From Actinomycetota bacterium (GTDB lineage Bacteria; Actinomycetota; Thermoleophilia; Gaiellales; Gaiellaceae): DNA of 41,768 bases. Made by a program: the position numbers and the translations under genes. The notes under the pieces were generated by a model that saw only the letters and a list, made by a program, of their open reading frames with translations, searched no databases and was not told the DNA's origin. Below are positions 1 through 7,694 of the stretch, in pieces. The stretch spans positions 1-41,768 of the forward strand of contig JAIBJO010000037.1 in NCBI GenBank assembly GCA_020029615.1. The letters run 5' to 3'. Within the stretch, counting starts at the first letter, position 1. Every line of letters starts with the position of its first letter.

Positions 1-105
1 GCACGCACGGATGGGGGCCTGCACACGGCGCATCGCCGCCGTCTCGGTCGGCATCCAGGCTTCAAGCCTGAACGCCGACCGATTCGCCACCGCTGCTTGG
101 TGCAT
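1..105 (-). CDS. Possible 5' end of a divergent unknown gene (partial)
   Basis: An open frame on the minus strand runs from an ATG at 105 to the window edge (35 codons, no stop). The predicted product begins MHQAAVANRSAF. A purine-rich GGGGAGGG lies four bases before the ATG, a good Shine-Dalgarno sequence, and the gene would be divergent from the DUF1611 gene at 156. I do not recognise the fragment. GC-rich DNA often stays open by chance, so the ribosome-binding site is the main support. Confidence 0.28.
   Translation of the reverse strand, partial: MHQAAVANRSAFRLEAWMPTETAAMRRVQAPIRAC
56..70. repeat. 15-nt palindrome in the divergent region
   Basis: CAGGCTT-C-AAGCCTG is a perfect 7+7 inverted repeat with a one-base centre. 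It lies within the possible divergent minus-strand ORF, about 85 bases before the DUF1611 start. It could be an operator half-site pair or chance. Confidence 0.25.
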
Positions 106-155
106 GCCCTCCCCGCACGCACCCCAAACCCACATCAACCCTCTAGGTTTCGCCC

Positions 156-1184
156 ATGACGTCTCGTCGCCGCATCCTCGTTCTGGGTGAGGGCTTCTCG
201 CACGACCCGCACTACGGGAAGACGATGCGCGGGATCATCCGCTACGGACCGGACCCGGTGGTCGCGATCCTCGATTCGAAGCGCGCAGGCGAAGAGCACG
301 AAGGCATCCCGATCGTCGCCACGGTCGCCGATGCCCTCGTGTACGAGCCGACCGTCGCCGTGGTCGGGGTGGCCACCCAGGGCGGCAGGTTCCCGTCGGC
401 GTGGCGCGAGCTCTTGAAGGCGAGCATCGCGGCGGGGCTCGACGTCGAGAGCGGCCTCCACGAGTTCATCTCGGACGATCCGGAGCTGGCCGAGCTCGCC
501 AGGCGGCGCGACGTCGAGCTGCGCGACCTGCGCAAGCCGCCCGAGGGCCTGAACGTCCCGACCGGGGCGAACCTCGAAGTCGACGCCAAGATCGTGCTGA
601 CCGTCGGCTCCGACTGCGCGATCGGGAAGAAGACGGTCGCGGTCGAGCTCGACCTCGAGGCCCGGCGGCGCGGCCTCGAGTCCGTCTTCGTTCCGACCGG
701 GCAGACGGGGATCGCCATCGCGGGGTGGGGGATCGCCGTCGATGCCGTCGTCTCCGACTTCCTGGCGGGCGCCGCCGAGCAACTCGTCGTCGAGGGAGCA
801 AGGCGTGGAGGAAGCCTCCTCTTCGTCGAAGGTCAAGGCTCGCTGGTCCACCCGATGTACTCGGGAGTGACGCTGGGACTGGTACACGGGTCGGCGCCGC
901 ACGCGTTCGTTCTCTGTCATCGCGCGGGCTCGACCGAGATCGAGGGGTGCCCCGGGCATCCGATTCCGCCGCTCGGTGAGCTCGTCGAGCTGCACGAGCG
1001 GATCGCGCTTCCCGCGCGCCGCGCGAAGGTCGCCGGCATCGCGCTGAACACGGCGGAGATCGCGAGGGACGACGACGCACGCGACGTGATCGACGCTGTA
1101 GCAGCCGAGACGGGGCTGCCGACGGACGACCCGGTGCGCTTCGGTGCCGGGCTCCTCCTTGACGCGCTGCTCGCGCGACTCTAG
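156..1184 (+). CDS. DUF1611 family protein (DgcN-like, P-loop)
   Basis: This 342-residue protein matches the two-domain layout of DUF1611. It has an N-terminal Rossmann-like half (residues 5-110) and a C-terminal P-loop half with GSDCAIGKKT at residues 151-160. In this family DgcN is known as a D-glutamate N-acetyltransferase in a D-amino-acid catabolic route with the epimerase-like DgcA. No DgcA gene is visible here, so the substrate is an inference at best. The ATG at 156 lies six bases after TAGGTT (144-149), a plausible -10 hexamer, so the mRNA may be leaderless. Length is normal for the family and no defect is seen. The next gene follows after 45 bases. Confidence 0.75.
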   Translation: MTSRRRILVLGEGFSHDPHYGKTMRGIIRYGPDPVVAILDSKRAGEEHEGIPIVATVADALVYEPTVAVVGVATQGGRFPSAWRELLKASIAAGLDVESGLHEFISDDPELAELARRRDVELRDLRKPPEGLNVPTGANLEVDAKIVLTVGSDCAIGKKTVAVELDLEARRRGLESVFVPTGQTGIAIAGWGIAVDAVVSDFLAGAAEQLVVEGARRGGSLLFVEGQGSLVHPMYSGVTLGLVHGSAPHAFVLCHRAGSTEIEGCPGHPIPPLGELVELHERIALPARRAKVAGIALNTAEIARDDDARDVIDAVAAETGLPTDDPVRFGAGLLLDALLARL

Positions 1185-1229
1185 GCTGCGACCGGCGTGC
1201 GGGCAGTGGGGAGCCCGCGAAGGTCTTCC

Positions 1230-2666
1230 ATGCGACTCCTCGCTGCGGCAACGGCTCTCACCGTGGCGCTCCTGACCGGAGCGTCGGTCGGCGTGGCCGC
1301 GGACGTCGGGGCCAACGACGACTTCGCGAAGCACTCAGGCGACGGCGGTGTGGCCATGTACGCGGAGATGACGAGCCTCGGCCTTCGGCAGACGGTGATC
1401 GGCGTGCGCTTCAAGCCCAGCGAGCTCATGGTGATCCCCGACAAGCCGCTGCTGGATCGCGTGATCCCGAACGCCGTCGCCTCGGGGCTGCGAGTGGTAC
1501 TTGCCGTCTACCCGTACCCGCCGAAGGAGATCGAAGCCGGGCTCGGCTCCCCGGGCTCGTTCGCCTCGTACGTCGGCGTCCTGGCCTCGATCTATCCACA
1601 GGTGAGGCAGTTCGTGATCGGCAACGAGCCGAATCAGCCCGCATTCTGGCGCCCGCAGTTCGACCCGTCGGGCGCGAATGCCTCGGCTGCGGCCTTCGGG
1701 CCGTACCTCGCCGCGGCCTACGACACGCTCAAGGCGGTCGACCCGGAGATCTCCGTGGTGGGTGTCGGCCTCTCGCCTCGCGGAAACGACCGCCCGCAGG
1801 CGAAGAACAACGTCTCGACCTCGCCGGTGAGGTTCCTGCGCGCGCTCGGCGCCTGGTACAGAACGAGCGGTCGCACACGGCCGCTGATGGACGCGTTCAG
1901 CTTCCATCCGTACCCGAACCGTGCAACCGACTCCCTCGAGCGCGGGTACGCCTGGCCGAACGCCGGCTTCGCGAACCTCGATCGCATCAAGCAGGCGCTC
2001 TGGGACGCGTTCCACGGAACCGCGCAGCCGACGACCACGGAAGAGCTGCGACTCCACCTCGACGAGGTCGGATGGCAAGTCGACACCTCGGGGCGGCCCG
2101 GATATCAGGGGCTCGAGAACGTTCCCGTGACCGACGAGCTGACACAGGCCGCGATCTACGACCGGCTGATCCGCCGGGCCGCTTGCGACCCCGACATATC
2201 CGAGGTCAACTTCTTCGGATACCGAGACGACGGCCTGAGGACCGGGTTCCAGGCGGCGCTGCAGCGTGCAGACGGCACCATCCGGCCGGCAGCCGCCCTC
2301 GTGGAGGCGGCGATCGCCGCGACGCAGGCTGGCTGCGCCGGAGACGAGGTGCTGTGGGAGCCCGAGAGCGAGGTCGTGGGCGCCGAGCTCGCCGTGGGCT
2401 CGGACGCGGCGGAGGTGACGGCGCGCATCGCCGTCGGCGAGGATGCCCGCGCGAAGGTGTGCGTGCGGTTGCTGCCGCAGTTCCCGGGGCTGGCCGCACG
2501 AGCCCGCTGCAAGACGGCCGCAATCAGAGGGCTTCGCCCCTCGAGCGTGGCTGTCTCGGTGCCCGCCGGGATTCGGACTCGCGCGGAGGTCGCGGTCCAG
2601 CTCGAGGCGGAGTCGAACCGGACCCGGCGAACGCTCCTGGTTCGTCAGGCTCTTCTCAAGCGCTGA
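1230..2666 (+). CDS. Secreted clan-A glycoside hydrolase-like protein
   Basis: The 478-residue product starts at an ATG preceded by GAAGG and has a classic signal peptide (about residues 1-24, MRLLAAATALTVALLTGASV, then a VAA cleavage-like site). The body looks like a TIM-barrel glycosidase of the GH-A superfamily. GNEPNQ carries the asparagine-glutamate pair typical of the acid/base after strand 4. A later HLDEVGWQ carries a glutamate placed like the strand-7 nucleophile. A C-terminal beta-rich region of about 110 residues follows. The GH family and substrate cannot be named from sequence alone. An in-frame GTG at 1197 is an alternative start but has no ribosome-binding site and would put charged residues before the signal peptide. 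Confidence 0.7.
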   Translation: MRLLAAATALTVALLTGASVGVAADVGANDDFAKHSGDGGVAMYAEMTSLGLRQTVIGVRFKPSELMVIPDKPLLDRVIPNAVASGLRVVLAVYPYPPKEIEAGLGSPGSFASYVGVLASIYPQVRQFVIGNEPNQPAFWRPQFDPSGANASAAAFGPYLAAAYDTLKAVDPEISVVGVGLSPRGNDRPQAKNNVSTSPVRFLRALGAWYRTSGRTRPLMDAFSFHPYPNRATDSLERGYAWPNAGFANLDRIKQALWDAFHGTAQPTTTEELRLHLDEVGWQVDTSGRPGYQGLENVPVTDELTQAAIYDRLIRRAACDPDISEVNFFGYRDDGLRTGFQAALQRADGTIRPAAALVEAAIAATQAGCAGDEVLWEPESEVVGAELAVGSDAAEVTARIAVGEDARAKVCVRLLPQFPGLAARARCKTAAIRGLRPSSVAVSVPAGIRTRAEVAVQLEAESNRTRRTLLVRQALLKR

Positions 2667-2668
2667 CC

Positions 2669-2697
2669 TTGACAGCGAACAGGTGTTCGCCTATGGT
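2669..2697 (+). promoter_or_regulatory. Strong promoter of the SOS LysM gene
   Basis: A consensus -35 TTGACA (2669-2674) and a -10 TATGGT (2692-2697) are separated by exactly 17 bases. Transcription should begin near 2704-2706, at the GTG start codon, so the mRNA is probably leaderless. The -35 starts three bases after the upstream stop codon. Confidence 0.8.
2676..2689. promoter_or_regulatory. LexA (SOS) box 1
   Basis: CGAACAGGTGTTCG matches the Gram-positive/actinobacterial LexA operator CGAAC-N4-GTTCG perfectly. It fills the spacer between the -35 and -10 hexamers, the classic position for repression. Confidence 0.85.
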
Positions 2698-2698
2698 A

Positions 2699-2712
2699 CG
2701 AACACGTGTTCG
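2699..2712. promoter_or_regulatory. LexA (SOS) box 2
   Basis: CGAACACGTGTTCG is a second perfect CGAAC-N4-GTTCG operator. Its centre is 23 bases from box 1, and it overlaps both the predicted transcription start and the GTG start codon at 2706. Confidence 0.85.
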
Positions 2713-2945
2713 GTCGCATCGTCATCGTGGTCCTCACCGCAGTGGTGCTGTGGGCGATCCTCGCTCGAGATACCGGTGCCGGGCCGACACCGCGCTACCA
2801 CACCGTCAAGCAGGGGGAGACGCTGTGGTCGATAGCCGCCGCGAGCTACGGAGGCGACCCTCGAGCAGGAGTCTGGAAGCTGCAGACGCGAAACGGGCTC
2901 GACGGTGCGAGCATCGTGCCGGGGCAGCGAATCCTGGTGCCGTAG
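2706..2945 (+). CDS. SOS-inducible LysM membrane protein
   Basis: The 79-residue product has one N-terminal membrane segment (residues 5-20) followed by a single LysM peptidoglycan-binding domain (about residues 30-78; YHTVKQGETLWSIA to PGQRILVP). Small membrane-anchored LysM proteins under LexA control are known in Gram-positives: YneA in Bacillus, and Rv2719c (ChiZ) and DivS in actinobacteria. They delay cell division during DNA damage. Here two perfect LexA boxes overlap the promoter, which strongly supports the same role. In many actinobacteria this gene is divergent from lexA, but lexA is not next to it here. The GTG start lies at the predicted transcription start, so the message is probably leaderless. 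Confidence 0.85.
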   Translation: MFGRIVIVVLTAVVLWAILARDTGAGPTPRYHTVKQGETLWSIAAASYGGDPRAGVWKLQTRNGLDGASIVPGQRILVP

Positions 2946-2990
2946 CTGCTCACGAATCACGAGCCGCTCGAGGTTGATAGAAACCGGCGC

Positions 2991-3443
2991 GTGGCCTCCG
3001 ATCGCATCCTCGAGCTGCTCCGGCGTCCGGTGGATCTCGGCGAGTACGCCGAGATTCGCGAGCTCTGGAAGACACATTCGCTGGCCGAGGACAACCGAGA
3101 CCTTCCCGGCCTCATCTCGACCCTCACCGAGGACTGCGTCTACGAAGTCATGGGCACGGGGGCCCGGTGGGAGGGGCACGACGGTGCGGCCCGCTTCTAC
3201 ACCGAGCTCCTAACGGCGTTTCCGGACATCCGCTTCGACCTCGAGTACATCGTGATCGGGCCGCAAGGAGTGTGCGAGGAAGCGCGGGTGACGGCGACGC
3301 ATCGGGCGAGATGGCTCGAGCACGAGCCGACGGGCGAGCGACTCGAGTGGAGGAACGCGATCTTCTTCCCTTGGGACCCGACCGCGAGGAAGTTCAAGGG
3401 CGAGATGGTCTACACCGACCTCGTCCTCGATCGTCCTTCGTAG
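2991..3443 (+). CDS. SnoaL-like (NTF2 fold) protein
   Basis: The 150-residue protein has the small alpha/beta cone pattern of SnoaL/NTF2-like proteins. N-terminal helices contain WKTHSLAEDNRDL, then come LTEDCVYEV, the conserved GHDGAARFYTELLTAFPDIRF stretch (residues 61-82, split here by description only) and beta strands with HRARWLEHEP. The family includes polyketide cyclases, hydrolases and many proteins of unknown role, so no substrate is assigned. It starts with GTG at 2991, 45 bases after the LysM gene, with no clear ribosome-binding site. Confidence 0.6.
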   Translation: MASDRILELLRRPVDLGEYAEIRELWKTHSLAEDNRDLPGLISTLTEDCVYEVMGTGARWEGHDGAARFYTELLTAFPDIRFDLEYIVIGPQGVCEEARVTATHRARWLEHEPTGERLEWRNAIFFPWDPTARKFKGEMVYTDLVLDRPS

Positions 3444-3556
3444 CCGGCTGCGACGGCTGGCCCCGGTGCTCCCGTGAGCGGGGCGTCCGCCGTGCGGTGG
3501 CGTGCGGGATCTCAGGCTCGAGCTCACCGGCAGCCAGGCGAAGTCGAGCGCACGAC

Positions 3557-3562
3557 TACAAT
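3557..3562 (+). promoter_or_regulatory. -10 box for rnz, leaderless start
   Basis: TACAAT ends eight bases before the GTG of rnz at 3571. This places the transcription start at or just before the start codon. No good -35 is seen. Confidence 0.5.
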
Positions 3563-3570
3563 CGGCCGCC

Positions 3571-4551
3571 GTGGAGCTCGACGTCGTCTTCCTCGGGACG
3601 TCCGGCTCGATGCCGACTGCCAAGCGCGCCCTGTCGGCGACGCTCGTGCGACGCGGAGGCGACCGGCTCCTCTTCGACTGCGCAGAGGGGACTCAGCGCC
3701 AGCTCCTGCGCTCCTCCGTGGGCCTCGTCGAGCTCGAGGAGATCTTCCTCACGCACTTCCACGCCGATCACTACCTGGGGCTTCCCGGGATGCTCAAGAC
3801 GTACTCCTTGCGCGGGCGCGAGCTGCCCCTGCGCGTCTACGGCCCGCGGGGGTTGGACGACCTGCTCTCAGCGCTCCGGCGCATCTTCGGCCGGCTCTCC
3901 TACGCCCTCGAGTCGACGGAGCTCGAGCCGGGCTCGGTCCTCGAGCGGACCGACTACCGCATCGAGGCGTTCCCGGTCGAGCACGGCGTCACAGCGATCG
4001 GATACGCAGTCGTGGAGGACGAGCGCCCCGGCCGGTTCGACGTGGAGACAGCAGCAGCGCTCGGTGTTCCGGACGGCCCTGAGCGTGGCCGCCTGCAGCG
4101 CGGAGAGACCGTGACGCTCACGGACGGTCGCCTTGTCACACCAGCGCAGGTGCTGGGTCCCGCCCGCTCCGGGCGCAAGCTCGTCTTGACGGGGGACACG
4201 GCGCCTGCTGCGTCGGTCGTCGACGCGGCCATGGGCGCGGACGTGCTTGTACACGAGGCGACGTTCCTCGCCGACGAGCGCGAGCGAGCGCGCGAGACGT
4301 CCCACTCGACGGCGGGTGAGGCGGCGCTCGCAGCGCGCGAGGCGGGCGTGCGCTTGCTCGCGCTCACGCACGTATCGACGCGATACTTCGGCCACCAGGT
4401 CGTCGAGGAAGCGCGGGAGCTGTTTCCGGCGACCGAGGTGCCGCGAGACTTCGACGTCATCGAGATCCCGTACCCCGAACGAGGCTCGCCGGAGCTCGTG
4501 CGGGCGGGCGCTCGCGCGACCCGAGCTGCGATAGGGTCCGCCGAGACATGA
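3571..4551 (+). CDS. rnz: Ribonuclease Z (tRNA 3' endonuclease)
   Basis: RNase Z removes 3' trailers from pre-tRNAs and is a metallo-beta-lactamase-fold zinc enzyme. The product has the early FLGTSGSMPT, the zinc motif HFHADHYLGLPG, the GDT with its metal-binding aspartate, HEATF, and a late HVSTRY with a conserved histidine. The exosite arm region is present. I chose the GTG at 3571 (326 residues) because conserved sequence (ELDVVFLG) begins at once and a -10 hexamer sits eight bases upstream. An upstream in-frame start at 3502 would add 23 unconserved residues. It is followed by, and overlaps by four bases, the DUF2007-like gene at 4548. Confidence 0.9.
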   Translation: MELDVVFLGTSGSMPTAKRALSATLVRRGGDRLLFDCAEGTQRQLLRSSVGLVELEEIFLTHFHADHYLGLPGMLKTYSLRGRELPLRVYGPRGLDDLLSALRRIFGRLSYALESTELEPGSVLERTDYRIEAFPVEHGVTAIGYAVVEDERPGRFDVETAAALGVPDGPERGRLQRGETVTLTDGRLVTPAQVLGPARSGRKLVLTGDTAPAASVVDAAMGADVLVHEATFLADERERARETSHSTAGEAALAAREAGVRLLALTHVSTRYFGHQVVEEARELFPATEVPRDFDVIEIPYPERGSPELVRAGARATRAAIGSAET

Positions 4552-4775
4552 CCCGGCTCGTGCAAGTGACGCTTGCGGGCGATGTGGCGGAGGGTGAGGA
4601 GATCCAGGAGCTCCTCGCGGTTGCAGGGATCGAGTCTCAGCTCGAGCCGTCCGACGACCACGACCCGGAGGCTCTCGACGACCCACCGCTCAAGGTGCTC
4701 GTCGCCGAGTCCGACGTCGACGAGGCCCGGGACGCCATCGAGGCGCTCACCGAGCCCGACGACCTCGACGAGTAG
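4548..4775 (+). CDS. DUF2007-like small protein
   Basis: The 75-residue product begins MTRLVQVTLAGDVAEG and has a beta-alpha-beta layout with the pattern EEIQELLAVAGIESQLEPSD followed by LKVLVAESDVDEARDAIEAL. This resembles the short DUF2007 putative signal-transduction domain, in which a protein reads two conserved beta strands and ends acidic. Its ATG overlaps the rnz stop (ATGA). A TAGGGT at 4532-4537 could also give a leaderless transcript. Function is unknown. Confidence 0.6.
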   Translation: MTRLVQVTLAGDVAEGEEIQELLAVAGIESQLEPSDDHDPEALDDPPLKVLVAESDVDEARDAIEALTEPDDLDE

Positions 4776-4802
4776 GCGGCGGGCGCCGTCACGCGTTGCG
4801 GC

Positions 4803-4808
4803 TAGACT
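4803..4808 (+). promoter_or_regulatory. -10 box of the pyr operon
   Basis: TAGACT places the transcription start near 4815, immediately before the 5' arm of the PyrR hairpin. I see no matching -35. Confidence 0.5.
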
Positions 4809-4815
4809 GACGGAG

Positions 4816-4848
4816 TCCTTTAACCCGGTCCGGTGAGGCCGGAAAGGA
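4816..4848 (+). promoter_or_regulatory. PyrR-binding leader hairpin
   Basis: TCCTTT (4816-4821) pairs with AAAGGA (4843-4848), and CCGG (4825-4828) pairs with CCGG (4839-4842), with an AAC bulge and a loop containing GTGAGG. This is the conserved fold and loop of PyrR-binding RNA. The 3' arm contains the Shine-Dalgarno sequence AAAGGAG of pyrR (ATG at 4854) and there is no terminator. Control is therefore probably translational: PyrR with uridine nucleotides would stabilise the hairpin and hide the ribosome-binding site. Confidence 0.8.
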
Positions 4849-4853
4849 GCGAG

Positions 4854-5465
4854 ATGACGACGCACGTCCCCTATCGCGCCGGCGTGAAGCAGTTGCTCGA
4901 CTCCGACGCGATCGCACGATGCCTCTCTCGCATTGCTCACGAGCTCATCGAGCGTCACGGCGGTCCGGAGGGCCCCGGCCTCGACCGCGTCGCGCTCGTC
5001 GGCATCCAGACGCGCGGCGTACCGCTCGCGGCGAGGCTCCGACGGCTCGTCGAGGAGCGAAGCGGGGCCGAGCTGCCCGTCGGCGCGCTCGACATCACCT
5101 TTCACCGCGACGACGTGCACCTTCGCGACGGGGGCCTTCCGCCCGACCGCCAGCCGATCGTCCGGGCGACGAACATCCCGTTCGCGATCGAAGGCGTGAC
5201 GGTCGTCCTCGTCGACGACGTCCTCTATACGGGTCGTACCATCCGCGCGGCGATCGACGCTCTCCTCGAGTTCGGCCGACCGGCCCGGGTCCAGCTCGCG
5301 GTTCTCGTGGACCGCGGCCACCGCGAGCTGCCCATTCGCCCCGACTACGTCGGCAAGAACCTCCCGACGGGGCGCGGCGAGCGCGTGCAGGTCGAGCTCG
5401 TCGAGATCGACGAGCAAGACGGGGTGCTCCTCGTCGCGCCCGACGAGGAGGGCAGCCGTGTCTGA
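4854..5465 (+). CDS. pyrR: PyrR pyrimidine operon regulator
   Basis: PyrR is an RNA-binding regulator and uracil phosphoribosyltransferase homologue. The 203-residue product has [10 protein letters not shown], the [10 protein letters not shown] strand, and the PRPP-binding loop [20 protein letters not shown] start it at the ATG at 4854 because the strong AAAGGAG lies in the leader hairpin just before it. A GTG at 4833 would lie inside the hairpin. It is the first gene of the pyrimidine operon and overlaps pyrB by eight bases, so it should control its own operon. Confidence 0.93.
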   Translation: MTTHVPYRAGVKQLLDSDAIARCLSRIAHELIERHGGPEGPGLDRVALVGIQTRGVPLAARLRRLVEERSGAELPVGALDITFHRDDVHLRDGGLPPDRQPIVRATNIPFAIEGVTVVLVDDVLYTGRTIRAAIDALLEFGRPARVQLAVLVDRGHRELPIRPDYVGKNLPTGRGERVQVELVEIDEQDGVLLVAPDEEGSRV

Positions 5466-6423
5466 CCTCCGACCGCCGGCGCCGCCTCGCAGGCACCTGC
5501 TCTCGATCCGTGGCCTCGAGCGGGACGACGTCGAGCGGGTCCTCGAAACGGCCCGTGCGCTCGCCGGCTCTCTCGACCGCGAGGTCAAGAAGCTCCCAAC
5601 GCTGCGTGGACGAACGGTGGTCAACCTCTTCTACGAGTCGTCGACACGGACGCTGACGAGCTTCGAGCTCGCCGCGAAGCGACTCTCGGCCGACACCATG
5701 TCCGTCCGCTCCGCCGGCTCGTCGGTGGACAAGGGCGAGTCGCTGAAGGACACGGCGTTGACGCTCTCCGCCTACGACCCCGACGTCATCGTCGTGCGAC
5801 ATCCGTCGATCGGAGCCCCCGAGCTGGTGGCCAGGAACACGGCTGCGCACGTGGTGAACGCGGGCGACGGCAAGCACCAGCATCCGACGCAGGCGCTGCT
5901 CGACCTCCACACCATGCGCGAGGCTTTGGGGCGGCTCGAAGGGCTGCACGTCGCGATCGTCGGCGACGTGCGCCACTCGCGCGTGGCGCGCTCGCTCGTC
6001 CAGGCGCTCGACCTCGTCGGAGCGCGTGCGCTCGTCGTCGGGCCCCCGACGCTCCTCCCCCGTGGGATAGAGGCTCTCGGCTGCGCGGTGTCGACCGACA
6101 TCCGCGCGATCGCCGACGCGGATGTCGTGTACGTGCTTCGCATGCAAGCCGAGCGCATGGGGTCCGGTGAGGCCTACGTGCCGTCGCTCCGCGAATACGC
6201 CTCCTCGTACGGGATCGGCCCGGAGCGCGTCCGCCGCGGTCAGGTCGTCATGCACCCCGGCCCCATGAATCGCGGGGTCGAGATCGACCCGCGGGTCGCC
6301 GACTCGGGCGCCGCGCTCGTCACCGACCAGGTGCGGGCGGGACTCGTCGTCCGGATGGCGGTGCTCTACGACCTCCTGACCGTCGCCGCCGTCCGGGAGC
6401 CCGTGCACGCGGAGCTGGCATGA
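5458..6423 (+). CDS. pyrB: Aspartate carbamoyltransferase catalytic chain
   Basis: This enzyme makes N-carbamoyl-aspartate from carbamoyl phosphate and aspartate, step two of UMP synthesis. The 321-residue product has the carbamoyl-phosphate loop [30 protein letters not shown] and [13 protein letters not shown]. The second arginine of the common STRTR motif reads leucine. That position varies in the family (for example STRTS), so activity is expected. It starts with GTG at 5458 inside the end of pyrR and overlaps pyrC by four bases (ATGA), so the three are translationally coupled. No regulatory pyrI chain is present. Confidence 0.95.
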   Translation: MSDLRPPAPPRRHLLSIRGLERDDVERVLETARALAGSLDREVKKLPTLRGRTVVNLFYESSTRTLTSFELAAKRLSADTMSVRSAGSSVDKGESLKDTALTLSAYDPDVIVVRHPSIGAPELVARNTAAHVVNAGDGKHQHPTQALLDLHTMREALGRLEGLHVAIVGDVRHSRVARSLVQALDLVGARALVVGPPTLLPRGIEALGCAVSTDIRAIADADVVYVLRMQAERMGSGEAYVPSLREYASSYGIGPERVRRGQVVMHPGPMNRGVEIDPRVADSGAALVTDQVRAGLVVRMAVLYDLLTVAAVREPVHAELA

Positions 6424-7694
6424 CGCTCTTCTGTGCGAACGGCCGGAGCGACAGCCTCGTGGTCCAGGGGCGAGTCGTCGCTCCGGGGCAGGGAATCGAC
6501 GAGGCGTTGCGCGTCACGGTGACGGACGGCGTCATCAGCGCGATCGAGCCCGGAGGCGCCGTCGGGCTCGTCGTCGCACCTGCGTTCATCGACCCGCACG
6601 TGCACCTGCGCACACCGGGGCGCGAGGACGAGGAGACGATTCGCTCGGGGACCGAGGCAGCGGCTGCGGGTGGCTACTGCGCGATCCTCGGCATGCCGAA
6701 CACGGAGCCCGTCGTCGACTCTTCGGCGGTTCTCGGCGCACTCGTCGAGCGCGCGCGAGGCGAAGCCGTCGTGCCTACCGGGTTCATGGCTGCGATCAGC
6801 AAGGGGCAGCGTGGGGAGGAGCTGACCGAGATGATCGAGCTCGCGGCGACCGGCGCCGCTGCCTTCACCGACGACGGGCGCCCTGTGGAGTCGGCCGGCT
6901 TCATGCGCCGTGCGCTCCAGTACAGTGGGCTGACGGGGCTCCCGCTCGCGCTGCACTGCGAGGAGCCGACGCTCTCCCGCGGAGGGCACGCCCACGAGGG
7001 CGTGGTGTCCACGGAGCTGGGACTGGACGCGTACCCGCCGACGGCGGAGAGCGTCATGGTGGAGCGCGACCTGGCGCTCGCAGGTGCGGAGCAACGGTCG
7101 ATCCACCTCATGCATCTCTCCGCACGCCAGTCGGTCGCGGCGCTCGAGCACGCGCTGTCCCGGGGATCCGCGGCGTCGGGTGAGGTGACACCACACCATC
7201 TCGTACTCACGGACGAGGCGGTCCGGTCGCTCGATCCAAACGTCAAGATGAATCCTCCCCTGCGGTCGCAGGACGATCGCGCGGCTCTCAGAGACGCGCT
7301 CAGGCGTGGGTCGATTTCCTGCATCGCGACGGACCATGCTCCGCATGCCCGCCACGAGAAGGACGTCCCCTTCGAGGAGGCCCCCTTCGGGGTCACGGGG
7401 CTCGAGACGGCGTTCGCCGCGCTCTATACACATCTCGTGGTGCCCGGCGAGCTCTCTCTGGAGACGCTGCTCGAGCGGATGTCGGCCGGCCCTGCACGCG
7501 TGTTCGGGCTCGACGCGCCACGGGTAGAGGTCGGAGCCCGGGCGAACCTCGTCGTCCTCGACCTCGAGGCCGAGTGGACGGTGACCGAAGAGGGCTTCCG
7601 TTCACTCTCGGCCAACTCGTGGCTCCTCGGCGAGACCCTTCGCGGCCGCGTCGTCACGACGATCGCCGACGGACGGGTGGTGTTCGGCGCATGA
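6420..7694 (+). CDS. pyrC: Dihydroorotase
   Basis: Dihydroorotase closes carbamoyl-aspartate to dihydroorotate. The 424-residue protein is of the class I, metal-dependent amidohydrolase type. It has DPHVHLRTPG with the paired histidines, GMPNTEPVVDS, the histidine in LHCEE, HLMHLSA, TPHHLVLTDE, and the active-site IATDHAPHARHEK. Length and motifs are complete. It overlaps pyrB and carA by four bases each (ATGA), consistent with one polycistronic, coupled operon. Confidence 0.95.
   Translation: MTLFCANGRSDSLVVQGRVVAPGQGIDEALRVTVTDGVISAIEPGGAVGLVVAPAFIDPHVHLRTPGREDEETIRSGTEAAAAGGYCAILGMPNTEPVVDSSAVLGALVERARGEAVVPTGFMAAISKGQRGEELTEMIELAATGAAAFTDDGRPVESAGFMRRALQYSGLTGLPLALHCEEPTLSRGGHAHEGVVSTELGLDAYPPTAESVMVERDLALAGAEQRSIHLMHLSARQSVAALEHALSRGSAASGEVTPHHLVLTDEAVRSLDPNVKMNPPLRSQDDRAALRDALRRGSISCIATDHAPHARHEKDVPFEEAPFGVTGLETAFAALYTHLVVPGELSLETLLERMSAGPARVFGLDAPRVEVGARANLVVLDLEAEWTVTEEGFRSLSANSWLLGETLRGRVVTTIADGRVVFGA

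Noticed and set aside
3954-5624. Long minus-strand open frames over rnz-pyrR and over nusA-infB (for example 21226-22995 and 21908-23527)
   Set aside because: GC-rich DNA keeps antisense frames open; the sense frames encode recognisable families.
5630-5680. pyrB STRTL motif as an inactive enzyme
   Set aside because: This position is variable in active aspartate carbamoyltransferases; other motifs are intact.
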